Source: JAXMCK01 sp046349395 (lineage in GTDB: Bacteria; Pseudomonadota; Alphaproteobacteria; Geminicoccales; Geminicoccaceae). Taken from it: 64,000 nt of DNA. Shown here in pieces: positions 20,033 through 27,485 of the stretch. Below the pieces are notes generated by a model, which ran no database searches, was not told the origin of the DNA, and saw only the letters and a program-made list of their open reading frames with translations. The position numbers and the translations under genes were made by a program. Location: contig JAXMCK010000011.1 of the NCBI GenBank assembly GCA_046349395.1, positions 82,444 through 146,443 on the forward strand, written 5' to 3'. Position 1 is the first letter of the stretch. The number at the start of each line of letters is the position of its first letter.

Positions 20033-20826
20033 GGCCGGCCAAGGAGGCGAGGGGCGGAATCGAGTCGCTGCCGCCGGCACCGGTCGTCGTCCTCTGCCGC
20101 TCGCAGATGGGCGAGAACATCGGTGCCGCTGCTCGTGCCATGCTGAACTTCGGGCTGCACGAGCTTCGCCTGGCCGCACCGGCCTGCGGTTGGCCGAACG
20201 CCAAGGCGGTCGCCGCGGCCTCCGGTGCCGTCGCGGTGCTGAACGAGCTGCAAACCTTCACGGATGCGCGCGAGGCTGTCGGCGACCTGCACCACGTCTT
20301 CGCCACGACCGCACGGGCACGCGACCTCTCGAAGCCCGTGCTCGACCCGGCCGAAGCCGCCGCCGAGGCGAAGCGCCTGATCGCCTCGGGCAGGCGGGTC
20401 GGCGTTCTCTTCGGCGCCGAGCGCACCGGCCTCGAAAACGACGAACTGCTCTTGGCCGATGCCTACGTGACCTTCTCGGCCAATCCGGCCTTTCCCTCGC
20501 TCAATCTTGGTCAGGCCGTCCTGCTGTTCGGCAATTCCTGGTGGCAGGCGGCGGCACCCCCACGTGAGGACGCGCCGGGCGAGACCGTCACCCCCGCCAC
20601 GAAGGTCGAGGTGCAGGGCCTGATCGACCATCTCGTCCGCGAGCTGGACGCGGTCGACTTCTTTCGCGGCACCGCCCGTCGTGGCAGCCTCGTCGACACG
20701 ATCTCCCTCCTGTTCGAGCGGCGTGCCTTGACCACCCCCGAGGTCCATCTGCTCCGCGGCATCATCAAGGATCTGACGGGCGGCCGTCGCGCACGGCGGC
20801 CGGGCTCCGGGCAGGACGGCGCATGA
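20029..20826 (+). CDS. trmJ: tRNA (cytidine/uridine-2'-O-)-methyltransferase TrmJ
   Basis: SpoU/SPOUT-class knotted methyltransferase modifying the ribose at position 32 of tRNAs. The 265-residue protein shows the three SpoU motifs: motif 1 SQMGENIGAAARAMLNFG, motif 2 RVGVLFGAERTGLENDE, and motif 3 NPAFPSLNLGQAVLL. The C-terminal helical extension (about 170-260) is TrmJ-like and longer than in TrmL. Start ATG overlaps the cimA stop as ATGA, and its own stop overlaps the next ATG, so translation of these genes appears coupled. Confidence 0.9.
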   Translation: MRPAKEARGGIESLPPAPVVVLCRSQMGENIGAAARAMLNFGLHELRLAAPACGWPNAKAVAAASGAVAVLNELQTFTDAREAVGDLHHVFATTARARDLSKPVLDPAEAAAEAKRLIASGRRVGVLFGAERTGLENDELLLADAYVTFSANPAFPSLNLGQAVLLFGNSWWQAAAPPREDAPGETVTPATKVEVQGLIDHLVRELDAVDFFRGTARRGSLVDTISLLFERRALTTPEVHLLRGIIKDLTGGRRARRPGSGQDGA

Positions 20827-21452
20827 CACTCCGCCTCTGGTTCGCGATCGCTGCTCTGGGTCTTCTCGCCGCCTGCGCCAAGCCGCCGGTCGAGCTCACC
20901 GAGGACGAGGCCGTCGCGGCCTGCTCCAGTGCCGCCTCGGGCCAGGCGAGCGGCGCCGTCTTCGACCCGCCGGGAGCGGCCCAGGTGAACCGCTCGCCGC
21001 AGGATGTCGGTCGCCAACCGCTCGCCGCCGTCGTCGCCGCCAACGGGCGCTCCACGGGGGCGAAGGCCGGCCGGCAGCTTCGCTATACCTGCCTCATCGG
21101 CCCCGCCGGCGATGTCCTCTTCATCGACGTCGTCGACGACGGTGCGGGGCTGCTGGCAGCGCAATGCCCCGCTGGTCCCGGCCGTGTCTCCTGTCTCTCG
21201 GATCTCCTAACCCGGACCGAGCGCGATTTGGCCGCGGCCGAAGCCGCCGCCATCAGTGCGGGACGCAGCAGGGCAGGCGGCAAGGCGCGGGCGGAGATCG
21301 ACGAGCCGGCGGCCGCCAGCATCGGCGCTTGGCGCGTCTACCGCGATGCCGAATGCCGGCGCCGTCAGGAGGTCGAGGGCGGCACCGCCGACGGCGTCGA
21401 GGCCTGCCGCGTCGCCATGACCCGAGCGCGGATCAGCGAGCTGGCGCGCTAA
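20823..21452 (+). CDS. Putative lipoprotein with C-terminal LprI-like (DUF1311-type) motif
   Basis: A 209-residue secreted protein of uncertain function. The N terminus is a lipoprotein signal with lipobox LLAAC (Cys at about residue 18). The C-terminal 45 residues, IGAWRVYRDAECRRRQEV then a GG-containing turn, DGVEACRVAMTRARISEL, have the spacing of Trp, Tyr-Arg, Cys and Cys-x-x-x-x-T-x-x-R-x-x-x-L of lysozyme-inhibitor LprI/DUF1311 proteins. The middle is Ala and Gly rich. Starts inside the end of trmJ (ATGA). Its TAA overlaps by two bases the stop of the convergent cytochrome gene. The LprI role is an inference from the motif only. Confidence 0.65.
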   Translation: MTLRLWFAIAALGLLAACAKPPVELTEDEAVAACSSAASGQASGAVFDPPGAAQVNRSPQDVGRQPLAAVVAANGRSTGAKAGRQLRYTCLIGPAGDVLFIDVVDDGAGLLAAQCPAGPGRVSCLSDLLTRTERDLAAAEAAAISAGRSRAGGKARAEIDEPAAASIGAWRVYRDAECRRRQEVEGGTADGVEACRVAMTRARISELAR

Positions 21453-21904
21453 GGATCGTAGCTCCCCAGCACGATCCCTTGATCCTTCAGGGCGGCGGCG
21501 ACGCTCGCCCGGCGCTCGAGCACCGCTCCGCCGCCCCGTTGGCGGTAGGTGGCGAGCTCGGCTTTGGTGAAGGGCACGAAGTCGGGCGGCATGTCGGCGG
21601 CATCGAAGTGCGCCACCAGCCAGTTGAGCAGCTCTGCAGTCTTGGCATTGTCCAACGAGTTGTTCGACACGCCCGGCACTTGCATGATGTAGAGGCGACC
21701 GCTCGGCACGTGGAGCAGCTTCGCCACCTCGCCGGCTAGCCGAGGAATCCCTTGCTTCGGCGCGCCCTGCCCGGCGGCGCCGTGGCAGCCGCCGCAATGC
21801 AGCAGGTAGTCCAACTTGGGATCGCCGAGCGTGGTGGGCTGTGGCGGATGGGCGGCCGCGATCGAGCCGCCCAACACCAGTGCCTGGACGAAGGGCGAGG
21901 CCAC
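21449..21904 (-). CDS. Small monohaem c-type cytochrome of the amine dehydrogenase operon
   Basis: A 151-residue protein with one haem site CGGCH at residues 37-41 and a candidate axial Met at about residue 74 in IMQVPG. It starts at GTG 21904, four bases after the aauA stop, so it is the last gene of the aau operon. It is a plausible electron acceptor for the TTQ dehydrogenase in place of amicyanin or azurin, neither of which is visible here. From memory, the Alcaligenes faecalis aau cluster also has a small cytochrome gene right after aauA. The N terminus is hydrophobic but lacks basic residues, so the exact start is uncertain. Confidence 0.8.
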   Translation of the reverse strand: MASPFVQALVLGGSIAAAHPPQPTTLGDPKLDYLLHCGGCHGAAGQGAPKQGIPRLAGEVAKLLHVPSGRLYIMQVPGVSNNSLDNAKTAELLNWLVAHFDAADMPPDFVPFTKAELATYRQRGGGAVLERRASVAAALKDQGIVLGSYDP

Positions 21905-21908
21905 GATG

Positions 21909-22433
21909 TCAGCCGGCGCCCTTCACCCCGACTACGGCAGCCAGCGTGCAGTGGTAGGACTGCGCACCCGTATTCGCCATGCACCAGTTGATGTCGTTGT
22001 GCACGCCCATGAGGTAGGCGGGCCGCTCGCCGACATTGGTATTGCACATGCAGCGGCCGCAAGCTGTGTGGCCGCAGCAGTCGGTGTACTGGATCAGATA
22101 GGCCTTGTTGTCGGTCGGGTTCATGCAGGTGCCGACCCAGGATGTCGTAGAGACCGACGTTCCCGCTGGGCACTGGTGCGTGTTGCCGCCGCAGCAGGAG
22201 CAGAGGAAACCGTCGAAGCCGCAGTAGCGCCAGTACTCGCAGCTCAGCGGATCGTCGCCGGTCGCCGCCTCCGCCGCCGACATGAACTTGGCGACGCGAT
22301 CGACCGGGAGCACCGGGTAGACCACCGCGGCTCCGGCCATCACGCGCCCCAACCGGCCGAGGACCCCTCGGCGCGAGGTGCGGGAGGCGAGCTGGCGCAC
22401 GCCCTTTTGGACGAGATCGTCGAGCAGGCTCAT
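21909..22433 (-). CDS. aauA: TTQ amine dehydrogenase light chain (AauA/MauA)
   Basis: Catalytic subunit of a periplasmic quinoprotein that oxidises primary amines to aldehyde and ammonia. The ATG at 22433 follows GGGAGGAT and gives 174 residues. An SRRGVLG twin-arginine-like leader (about 20-45) precedes the mature part. The cofactor tryptophans are W99 (TSWVGTC) and W150 (NDINWCMAN). There are 14 Cys after residue 60. The segments DGFLCSCCGG, DCCGHTACGRC and ERPAY match aromatic amine dehydrogenase as I recall it, rather than Paracoccus methylamine dehydrogenase, whose equivalent segments have fewer Cys. Annotation as MauA would describe the same family. Substrate not provable from sequence. 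Confidence 0.9.
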   Translation of the reverse strand: MSLLDDLVQKGVRQLASRTSRRGVLGRLGRVMAGAAVVYPVLPVDRVAKFMSAAEAATGDDPLSCEYWRYCGFDGFLCSCCGGNTHQCPAGTSVSTTSWVGTCMNPTDNKAYLIQYTDCCGHTACGRCMCNTNVGERPAYLMGVHNDINWCMANTGAQSYHCTLAAVVGVKGAG

Positions 22434-22449
22434 GGTGCCATCCTCCCGT

Positions 22450-23040
22450 TCACGCGTTCTGCCGGACATAATCCTGGATCGATGCGACGCCGAGCTCGTC
22501 GGCGGTGAGCAGGCTCTCGATCTGCTCGCGGCTGTTCACGAGGCCTTTCGCGCGCAGCACGCCCTGGCCGTCGACCACGACGCCATAGGGTAGCTTGCCG
22601 ATCTTGAAGGTGACGCCGAGCTCGGTCGAAAGGATGTAGGGAAAGCCGCCGAGATCGTTGGCGGCCCGGAAGCTGCGGTGCTGCTCCGGCACGCCGTCGC
22701 TCGCCAGCAGGATCTCGAGGCGGCGTCCTTCCGATCCCTGGAGGGACCGGAGCACCGGCAGGAGCTTCTTGCAGACGGGGCAGCTCGGCGAGAGGAAAAA
22801 GAAGAGCCGGCTCTTGCCCGAGGCGCTGCCGCCTAGGACCATCTTCGGCCCGTCCAGCAGCGGCAGCTCGATCGGGGGCACGGCCTCACCGATCTTCGGG
22901 CCGCTGTCCAGCATGAGGGCACCTACGGGTGCGACGCGCTCGTGCAGCAGGCCGACCTGGCGCGCCAAGGCCAGCACGGTGAGGGCGAGGGCGAGGACCA
23001 CCACCCAAAGCACCAGGTTCGAGACGACGAGCGGATCCAT
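22450..23040 (-). CDS. mauD: Amine dehydrogenase accessory thioredoxin-like protein (MauD/AauD)
   Basis: Membrane-anchored thioredoxin-fold protein needed for disulfide formation or folding of the Cys-rich light chain. From ATG 23040 (overlapping the mauE stop by one base) the product is 196 residues: an N-terminal membrane helix (about 8-28), then a thioredoxin domain with redox motif CPVC at residues 87-90 and a cis-Pro region KLPYGVVVD. The frame is open further upstream in mauE, which is not part of this gene. It ends 16 bases before the aauA start. Confidence 0.9.
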   Translation of the reverse strand: MDPLVVSNLVLWVVVLALALTVLALARQVGLLHERVAPVGALMLDSGPKIGEAVPPIELPLLDGPKMVLGGSASGKSRLFFFLSPSCPVCKKLLPVLRSLQGSEGRRLEILLASDGVPEQHRSFRAANDLGGFPYILSTELGVTFKIGKLPYGVVVDGQGVLRAKGLVNSREQIESLLTADELGVASIQDYVRQNA

Positions 23041-23558
23041 CAGGCGATCCACCCTGCCGCACGGAACATCAACCGGTTCGCCAGGATGCGGTCCAATGCC
23101 GAATAGAGGAGCAAGAAGGCGACCCCGCCGCCGACCACGCCCATCGCATCGAGGGGTGTGCTGGGAGCCATCGCCACGATCGCGAGCACCGCCATCAGGC
23201 CCAGGTTGCGCATCACGAGCAGCCACGAGATCGGCTGCCGCCCGGACAGACCGCCGCAGCCGCAATCGATGATCGTCCGTCCGCGCAGCAGATTGATCGC
23301 CACACCCGCCGTCACGCCGACGAGCACCAACGCTCCGAGCAAGAGCCCAACAGCTCGCGTCGCCTGCCAAGGCAACAGCAGCGCCGCGAGCAGCTCCACG
23401 ACGGGAAGTGCCAAGACCGCGGTCGGCACGAGCCGCTCGGGCAGCAGGTCGTAAGCCTCTACCGCCAGCGCGAAATCAGCGCGATCGGCGAGCTTCATCC
23501 AGGCGCCCACGAGGAACACGAGGGCCAAGCCGAGGGCCAGGGCGTCGACCAGGAACAT
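23040..23558 (-). CDS. mauE: Amine dehydrogenase accessory membrane protein (MauE/AauE)
   Basis: A 172-residue polytopic membrane protein with four to five predicted helices. It has the redox-type motif DCGCGG in a loop at about residue 98 and the MauE-like segment AVEAYDLLPE near residue 32. MauE works with MauD in maturation of the dehydrogenase light chain, probably moving electrons to or from the periplasmic thioredoxin; this role is taken from the family. It lies five bases after aauB and overlaps mauD by one base, so co-translation with both is likely. Confidence 0.88.
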   Translation of the reverse strand: MFLVDALALGLALVFLVGAWMKLADRADFALAVEAYDLLPERLVPTAVLALPVVELLAALLLPWQATRAVGLLLGALVLVGVTAGVAINLLRGRTIIDCGCGGLSGRQPISWLLVMRNLGLMAVLAIVAMAPSTPLDAMGVVGGGVAFLLLYSALDRILANRLMFRAAGWIA

Positions 23559-23563
23559 GCCGC

Positions 23564-24697
23564 TCAGCGAACGGCGAAGTCGGAGGCCAGCTCGAACAGC
23601 GCCTCGCTCTCACCCACGGGCTCGAGCTTGTTGGCGGGGTCGAGGGCGACGATCGCTACGCCACCCTTCAGGGCGTAGACGCGCGGCGTACCGGTCTGCG
23701 TGACGTCGATCGCCAGCGCGTCGTGCCCGGGAGCCCGTGTCGTGACCGTCTTGCTCCCCAGATCGAGCGCCCAGATCTCCTGGGCCGGCAGCTTGTGGCT
23801 GCCTTCGCCGCCGTTCGCGTGCATGCCGACGAAGATCGTGTCGCTGTCGCGGTGGATCGCGATCGGGTTGTAGCCGCCTGGCCGCCAGCCGCCGTCGATT
23901 CCGTCCGTGAACTTCCAGTCGACCGTGACCGTCGGCGTGTCGGCCGAGATGTCGATCCCGATGAGCCGGCCGTCAAAGGTGACGAAATAGTGCGTGTCGC
24001 CCTTGGACGCCGACTGGATGAAGATGGGATCGGTCTGCGCGTCGAAGATCTTGGCCGAGCGTGCCCGCTTCACGGCCTTGCCGGCATCGTCCAGCGTGAT
24101 GTTCTCGAACGTGCCGTCGCCGCAGATCGTGGCGAACCGGTTCGGGTCGGACACCGACGGCATCACGGCCCAGCAGCCGGCCGTGTCGACCTCGCCGACC
24201 ACGGCGCCGTTCGCCAGATCCACGACGGTGACACTGGAGGCTGGCGTGGCGTTCTGCACGAGCGCCCGCTTGCCGCCGTTCATGAGGCCGAGCAGATCCT
24301 TGTAGGTCACCACCATCGCCCGCTTCGGCGGCAGCACGACCTCCTGGGCCAGCGTCAGGTCGCTCGTGTTCCACTCTTCGAGAACGTCGATCTTGTTCCC
24401 GCGCACGCCGCGATCGTGGAAGGTGGTGGCGTTGTAGATCTTGCTGCCGTCGGCCGAGGGCTCTGCGAAGCTCGTGAAGCCGGCGGGGATCTGGCCCAGC
24501 AGCTCGAGTGACGTCCCGTCCAGGACGTAGATCCTTCCGTCGGGGCGCAGACCCGCCATGTCGGTCACGTAGAGACGGGGGCCGCTGGCCGGCGGCAGGG
24601 TGACGACGCTCACGTCATCGACCGCCACTTCCGCCTTGGCGGTCGCGGCGGCAACCAGCAACGACGCCGCGACAAGACCGATCGTCTTGGGCTGCAT
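23564..24697 (-). CDS. aauB: TTQ amine dehydrogenase heavy chain (AauB/MauB)
   Basis: Beta-propeller subunit that pairs with the TTQ light chain in the periplasm. The 377-residue protein has a signal peptide (cleavage near ATAKAE, residue 22) and repeated propeller strands such as LYVTDM, RIYVLDG and EIWALDLGSK. Segments TTFHDRGVRGNKIDVLEEW, VVLPPKRAMVV and AGCWAVMPS align by eye with the aromatic amine dehydrogenase large subunit as I remember it (TTYHER..RG, LPPKR, AGCWSVIPQ). First gene of the operon; ribosome site AGGA lies six bases before ATG. Divergent from the GH15 gene, sharing a region of about 90 bases that must hold both promoters. Confidence 0.9.
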   Translation of the reverse strand: MQPKTIGLVAASLLVAAATAKAEVAVDDVSVVTLPPASGPRLYVTDMAGLRPDGRIYVLDGTSLELLGQIPAGFTSFAEPSADGSKIYNATTFHDRGVRGNKIDVLEEWNTSDLTLAQEVVLPPKRAMVVTYKDLLGLMNGGKRALVQNATPASSVTVVDLANGAVVGEVDTAGCWAVMPSVSDPNRFATICGDGTFENITLDDAGKAVKRARSAKIFDAQTDPIFIQSASKGDTHYFVTFDGRLIGIDISADTPTVTVDWKFTDGIDGGWRPGGYNPIAIHRDSDTIFVGMHANGGEGSHKLPAQEIWALDLGSKTVTTRAPGHDALAIDVTQTGTPRVYALKGGVAIVALDPANKLEPVGESEALFELASDFAVR

Positions 24698-24787
24698 TGT
24701 TTTTCCTGCTGCTGAGGCCAGCGGCTATGGCGCCGCGTTGCGTCACACTATGCAGGTAGGGCGTGGCCAGTGAAGAGGTTATTTTTC

Positions 24788-25987
24788 ATGTCGGGAAACA
24801 CATCTGCCTCCCTGGACCTGTGGATCGAACTTCAGGATCGGCGCGCCGAGGCGTTCATGACACGCGCGATCGGGGCGACGGACCTCGTCCGCCTGCGTCC
24901 CGGCCTCGGCCAGTCGATCACACCGAGCCCCGGCTCGGTGCTCGCATCGCCGGTGCCGGGCGACTGGGACCCCGAGCCCGACTACTTCTTCGACTGGCTG
25001 CGTGACGGGGCGATCGTCATGGACGCCGCCCTGGTCTGCCTGCGGCGGGCCGAGACCGACGACGTTAGGGAAGTCTGGAACCGCCGTTTCCACGGCTATG
25101 TCGCGTTCGGCCTGAAGGTGACCGGGTTGCGGGGCAGCGATCTGCTCGCCGCAGGTGACCCGGCCGCCAAGGCGACGCCTCAGTTCCGCCAGTTCGTGCG
25201 TCCACCCGGCGAACTGGCGCACATCGACGGCGACACGGTGCGGGGCGACGTGCGCTACAATCCGGACGGGACGCTCGACATCCTCCGTTGGTCGCGACCG
25301 CAGCATGACGGTGCCGCCCTGCGGGCGATCACGCTCCAACGCTATGCCGCCGCTGTGAGGGAGCTCGATCTGCCGCTGGCGCCAGGATGGGGCGAGCTGC
25401 TGGCAGGCGACCTCGACTATACCGAGAAGCATTTTGCGACCCAGAGCTACGATCTCTGGGAGGAGCGGCTCGGCATGCATCCGTTCACCATTCTCGTCCA
25501 GCGAGCTGCCGTTTCGGTCGCGGGCCGCGAGGTGCCCGTAATCGCGATAGACGAGCCGGAGCGGCCGGACATCGCCCGCGTGCTCGCCGCCTTGCACACG
25601 GATAGCTCGAACGATCCGGTGGCGGTCGACGTGGCTCGGAAGCTCGCGGCGCACTTCGCCGAGGCACTGCCGATCAATCGCTGCCGCCCAGAGGGCGTCG
25701 GACCCGTGATCGGGCGCTATCCGGGCGATCAATACTTCGACGGCGGCGCCTGGTTCGTGGCGACCTTGGCCGTCGCCGAGCTGGCCTACCGGCGTGGAGA
25801 GATGGACCTGGGCGACTCGTTCCTCGCCGCCGTCCGCCGCTTCGTCGGAGCCGAGGGCGAGATGTCCGAGCAGATCGACCCCGTTACGGGCGATCAGCGC
25901 TCGGCCCGGCACCTCACCTGGAGCTACGCCGCCTTCGTCACGGCCGCCGCGGCTAGGCGGCGGGCGCTTGCAGCCAGGGGCTCGTGA
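24788..25987 (+). CDS. Glycoside hydrolase family 15-like protein (glucoamylase type)
   Basis: Predicted cytoplasmic (alpha/alpha)6-barrel glucan hydrolase of 399 residues with no signal peptide. GH15 landmarks in order: DYFFDWLRDGAIVMDAAL (substrate cradle, about 69-86), YDLWEE with the likely general acid Glu225, and GEMSEQ with the likely general base Glu361, then HLTWSYAAFV. The ATG at 24788 has an AGAGG site nine bases upstream. A GTG at 24770 in frame is the alternative. Shorter than fungal glucoamylase because it lacks a starch-binding domain. It overlaps the convergent next gene by 35 bases. Substrate could be an alpha-glucan or trehalose-like sugar. Confidence 0.75.
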   Translation: MSGNTSASLDLWIELQDRRAEAFMTRAIGATDLVRLRPGLGQSITPSPGSVLASPVPGDWDPEPDYFFDWLRDGAIVMDAALVCLRRAETDDVREVWNRRFHGYVAFGLKVTGLRGSDLLAAGDPAAKATPQFRQFVRPPGELAHIDGDTVRGDVRYNPDGTLDILRWSRPQHDGAALRAITLQRYAAAVRELDLPLAPGWGELLAGDLDYTEKHFATQSYDLWEERLGMHPFTILVQRAAVSVAGREVPVIAIDEPERPDIARVLAALHTDSSNDPVAVDVARKLAAHFAEALPINRCRPEGVGPVIGRYPGDQYFDGGAWFVATLAVAELAYRRGEMDLGDSFLAAVRRFVGAEGEMSEQIDPVTGDQRSARHLTWSYAAFVTAAAARRRALAARGS

Positions 25988-27248
25988 AGCCCAGGCGCCG
26001 CAGGCCCTCCTGCACCTCGGGACAGCTCATGAAGAGCCGCCAAAGGAGCCCCGTGCGCCAGTTCTCGATCATCACGACGATCGGGCCCTGGTCGATCGCG
26101 ATGTAGTTCTTCGCGTACCAGTCACGGCTCTCGCTGAACGCGTCGACGAAGCCCATGTCGCTCCAGATCCGGTCGCCGAGGTTCGTATAGAAGTGCCGCA
26201 GCACCCGCATGCACTCCTCGGGCGCATAGGGAAACGAGGAGAGGGCCGCCGTCGGCGAGATGACGCCGAGGTCGTTGTCCGGCGCATGCGCGTCGTAGCC
26301 GCGGTCGTTGTCGCTGGCCGTTAGTCCCCAGCACGCCTCACCATAACCCTTCCACCCGTGCGGGTTGGCGATGCAGTGCGCCCGGTTCAACGCCACGTGC
26401 GCGACGTTCTGCGCCCAATAGTCCGCGTAGCGGTCCTTCAGCCCGTGCGGGTCGATGCCCATGAAGCTGTAGTGGGTGAAGAAGAGCGGGCCACCCAGCG
26501 GCGGGCCGAGCTGCAGCTTGATGCCCAGATGCTCGCGGCCGCTGAGGAAGTCGCGGCCGGCGGCCCAGCCCTTGTGGTAGACGACGGGATCGATGGGGTA
26601 GGTCGGCGAGCCCGCGGCCAGGACATAGGTGACGAGGCACTCGTTCCAGCCGCGGATCTCGTGGTCCATCGCCCAGCCATAGTTCGGGCTCCAGTGCCAG
26701 TAGAGCACCCGCCGCCCGCCCTGCGTGAACCAGTTCCACTCCGCCTCGTGCCACAGCGTGCGGATCCAGCCGCGCAGGCCCGCCTCCTTGCCCTCGGGCC
26801 GGTCGAAGTATTGCCGGGCGCAGAGCAGCCCCATCAGCATGAACGAGGTCTCGACGATGTCGCCGCCGTCGTCCCGGCGGCCGAAGGGAATGGTGCGGCC
26901 CGTCGACCCGTTCATGAAATGCGGCCAGGCGCCGTGATAGCCGCTGCCGCGATAGAGGAAGGGTACCAGCTTCAGCAGGTGGTCCACCGCCGCCTCGCGC
27001 GGGATCCAGCCCCGCTCGACGCCGACGATGATGGTCATGACCCCGAAGCCCGTGCCGCCGATCGCACAGGTGTCCGGCGTCTGGTCGTCGTGCGGGTCGC
27101 TGCGGTCACGGGCGAGGCCGCTCACCGGATGCGCGAAGTCCCAGAAGTAGCGGAGTGTGCGCTGCTGCACGAGGTCGAGCAGCGCGTCGTCGGACAGATC
27201 GCCTCCTTCCGCGGGTGCGCCACGCTTGCGCCGTGCCGGCTTGCTCAC
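25953..27248 (-). CDS. PF10091 glycoamylase-like protein (GH144-type, possible beta-1,2-glucanase)
   Basis: A 431-residue predicted soluble protein of the glycoamylase-like (PF10091) family, which includes GH144 endo-beta-1,2-glucanases and the C-terminal part of NdvB-type cyclic glucan synthases. Typical segments: LRYFWDFAHPVSGLARDRS, ATCA-like TCAIGGTGFGVM, DGGDIVETSFMLMGLL, HEAEWNWFTQ, WHWSPNYGWAMDHEIRGWNE, CWGLTASDNDRGYDAHAPD and the C-terminal NYIAIDQGPIVVMIENWRTG. GTG start with GGGGAGG nine bases before it. No signal peptide is obvious. Its 3' end overlaps the GH15 gene tail to tail. Activity on beta-1,2-glucan is inferred from the family. Confidence 0.78.
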   Translation of the reverse strand: MSKPARRKRGAPAEGGDLSDDALLDLVQQRTLRYFWDFAHPVSGLARDRSDPHDDQTPDTCAIGGTGFGVMTIIVGVERGWIPREAAVDHLLKLVPFLYRGSGYHGAWPHFMNGSTGRTIPFGRRDDGGDIVETSFMLMGLLCARQYFDRPEGKEAGLRGWIRTLWHEAEWNWFTQGGRRVLYWHWSPNYGWAMDHEIRGWNECLVTYVLAAGSPTYPIDPVVYHKGWAAGRDFLSGREHLGIKLQLGPPLGGPLFFTHYSFMGIDPHGLKDRYADYWAQNVAHVALNRAHCIANPHGWKGYGEACWGLTASDNDRGYDAHAPDNDLGVISPTAALSSFPYAPEECMRVLRHFYTNLGDRIWSDMGFVDAFSESRDWYAKNYIAIDQGPIVVMIENWRTGLLWRLFMSCPEVQEGLRRLGFTSPWLQAPAA

Positions 27249-27311
27249 GATCGTGCCTCCCCTGCCGTGTGGAGGCAGTCTTTCAGGGGTGTCGGCGGCG
27301 GTCTACCGCCA

Positions 27312-27340
27312 TTGTCTAGCCGGCTCGCCGCCATTATGGT
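27312..27340 (+). promoter_or_regulatory. Promoter of tRNA-Ser
   Basis: TTGTCT at 27312-27317, a 17-base spacer, and TATGGT at 27335-27340. The predicted transcription start falls about five bases before the tRNA. The position right before the only plus-strand RNA gene supports it. Confidence 0.6.
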
Positions 27341-27351
27341 CCGCGCCGTCC

Positions 27352-27439
27352 GGAGGGATGGCCGAGCGGTTTAAGGCGCACGCCTGGAAAGCGTGTTGGG
27401 GGCAACTCCTCGCGGGTTCAAATCCCGCTCCCTCCGCCA
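27352..27439 (+). tRNA. tRNA-Ser (anticodon GGA), CCA encoded
   Basis: An acceptor stem GGAGGGA pairs with TCCCTCC at 27429-27435. The D arm GCCGAGCGGTTTAAGGC, anticodon loop CTGGAAA (anticodon GGA, reading UCC and UCU), a long class II variable arm, and the T arm with GGTTCAAATCC follow. The discriminator base is G and CCA is encoded at 27437-27439. Length and long variable arm fit serine. No integrase or duplicated 3' end is seen beside it. Confidence 0.95.
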
Positions 27440-27460
27440 CTTCCAGCCCCGACCAGACGG

Positions 27461-27484
27461 CCAGCGACCGCTCATGGTCGCCGG
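27461..27484 (+). terminator. Hairpin after tRNA-Ser
   Basis: GCGACC (27464-27469) and GGTCGC (27476-27481) form a six-base stem, extended by two more pairs past one mismatch. It lies between the tRNA and the convergent GGDEF-EAL gene. There is no T run, so its role as terminator for either side is only suggested by position. Confidence 0.4.
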
Positions 27485-27485
27485 A

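Noticed and set aside
21909..22433. Reading the light chain as ordinary methylamine dehydrogenase (MauA)
   Set aside because: Family membership is the same, but the Cys count and the CSCCGG and TACGRC segments fit the aromatic type better; mauG and amicyanin are missing too.
27352..27439. tRNA-Ser as an integration site of a genomic island
   Set aside because: No integrase gene and no duplicated tRNA 3' end were seen in the flanking sequence.
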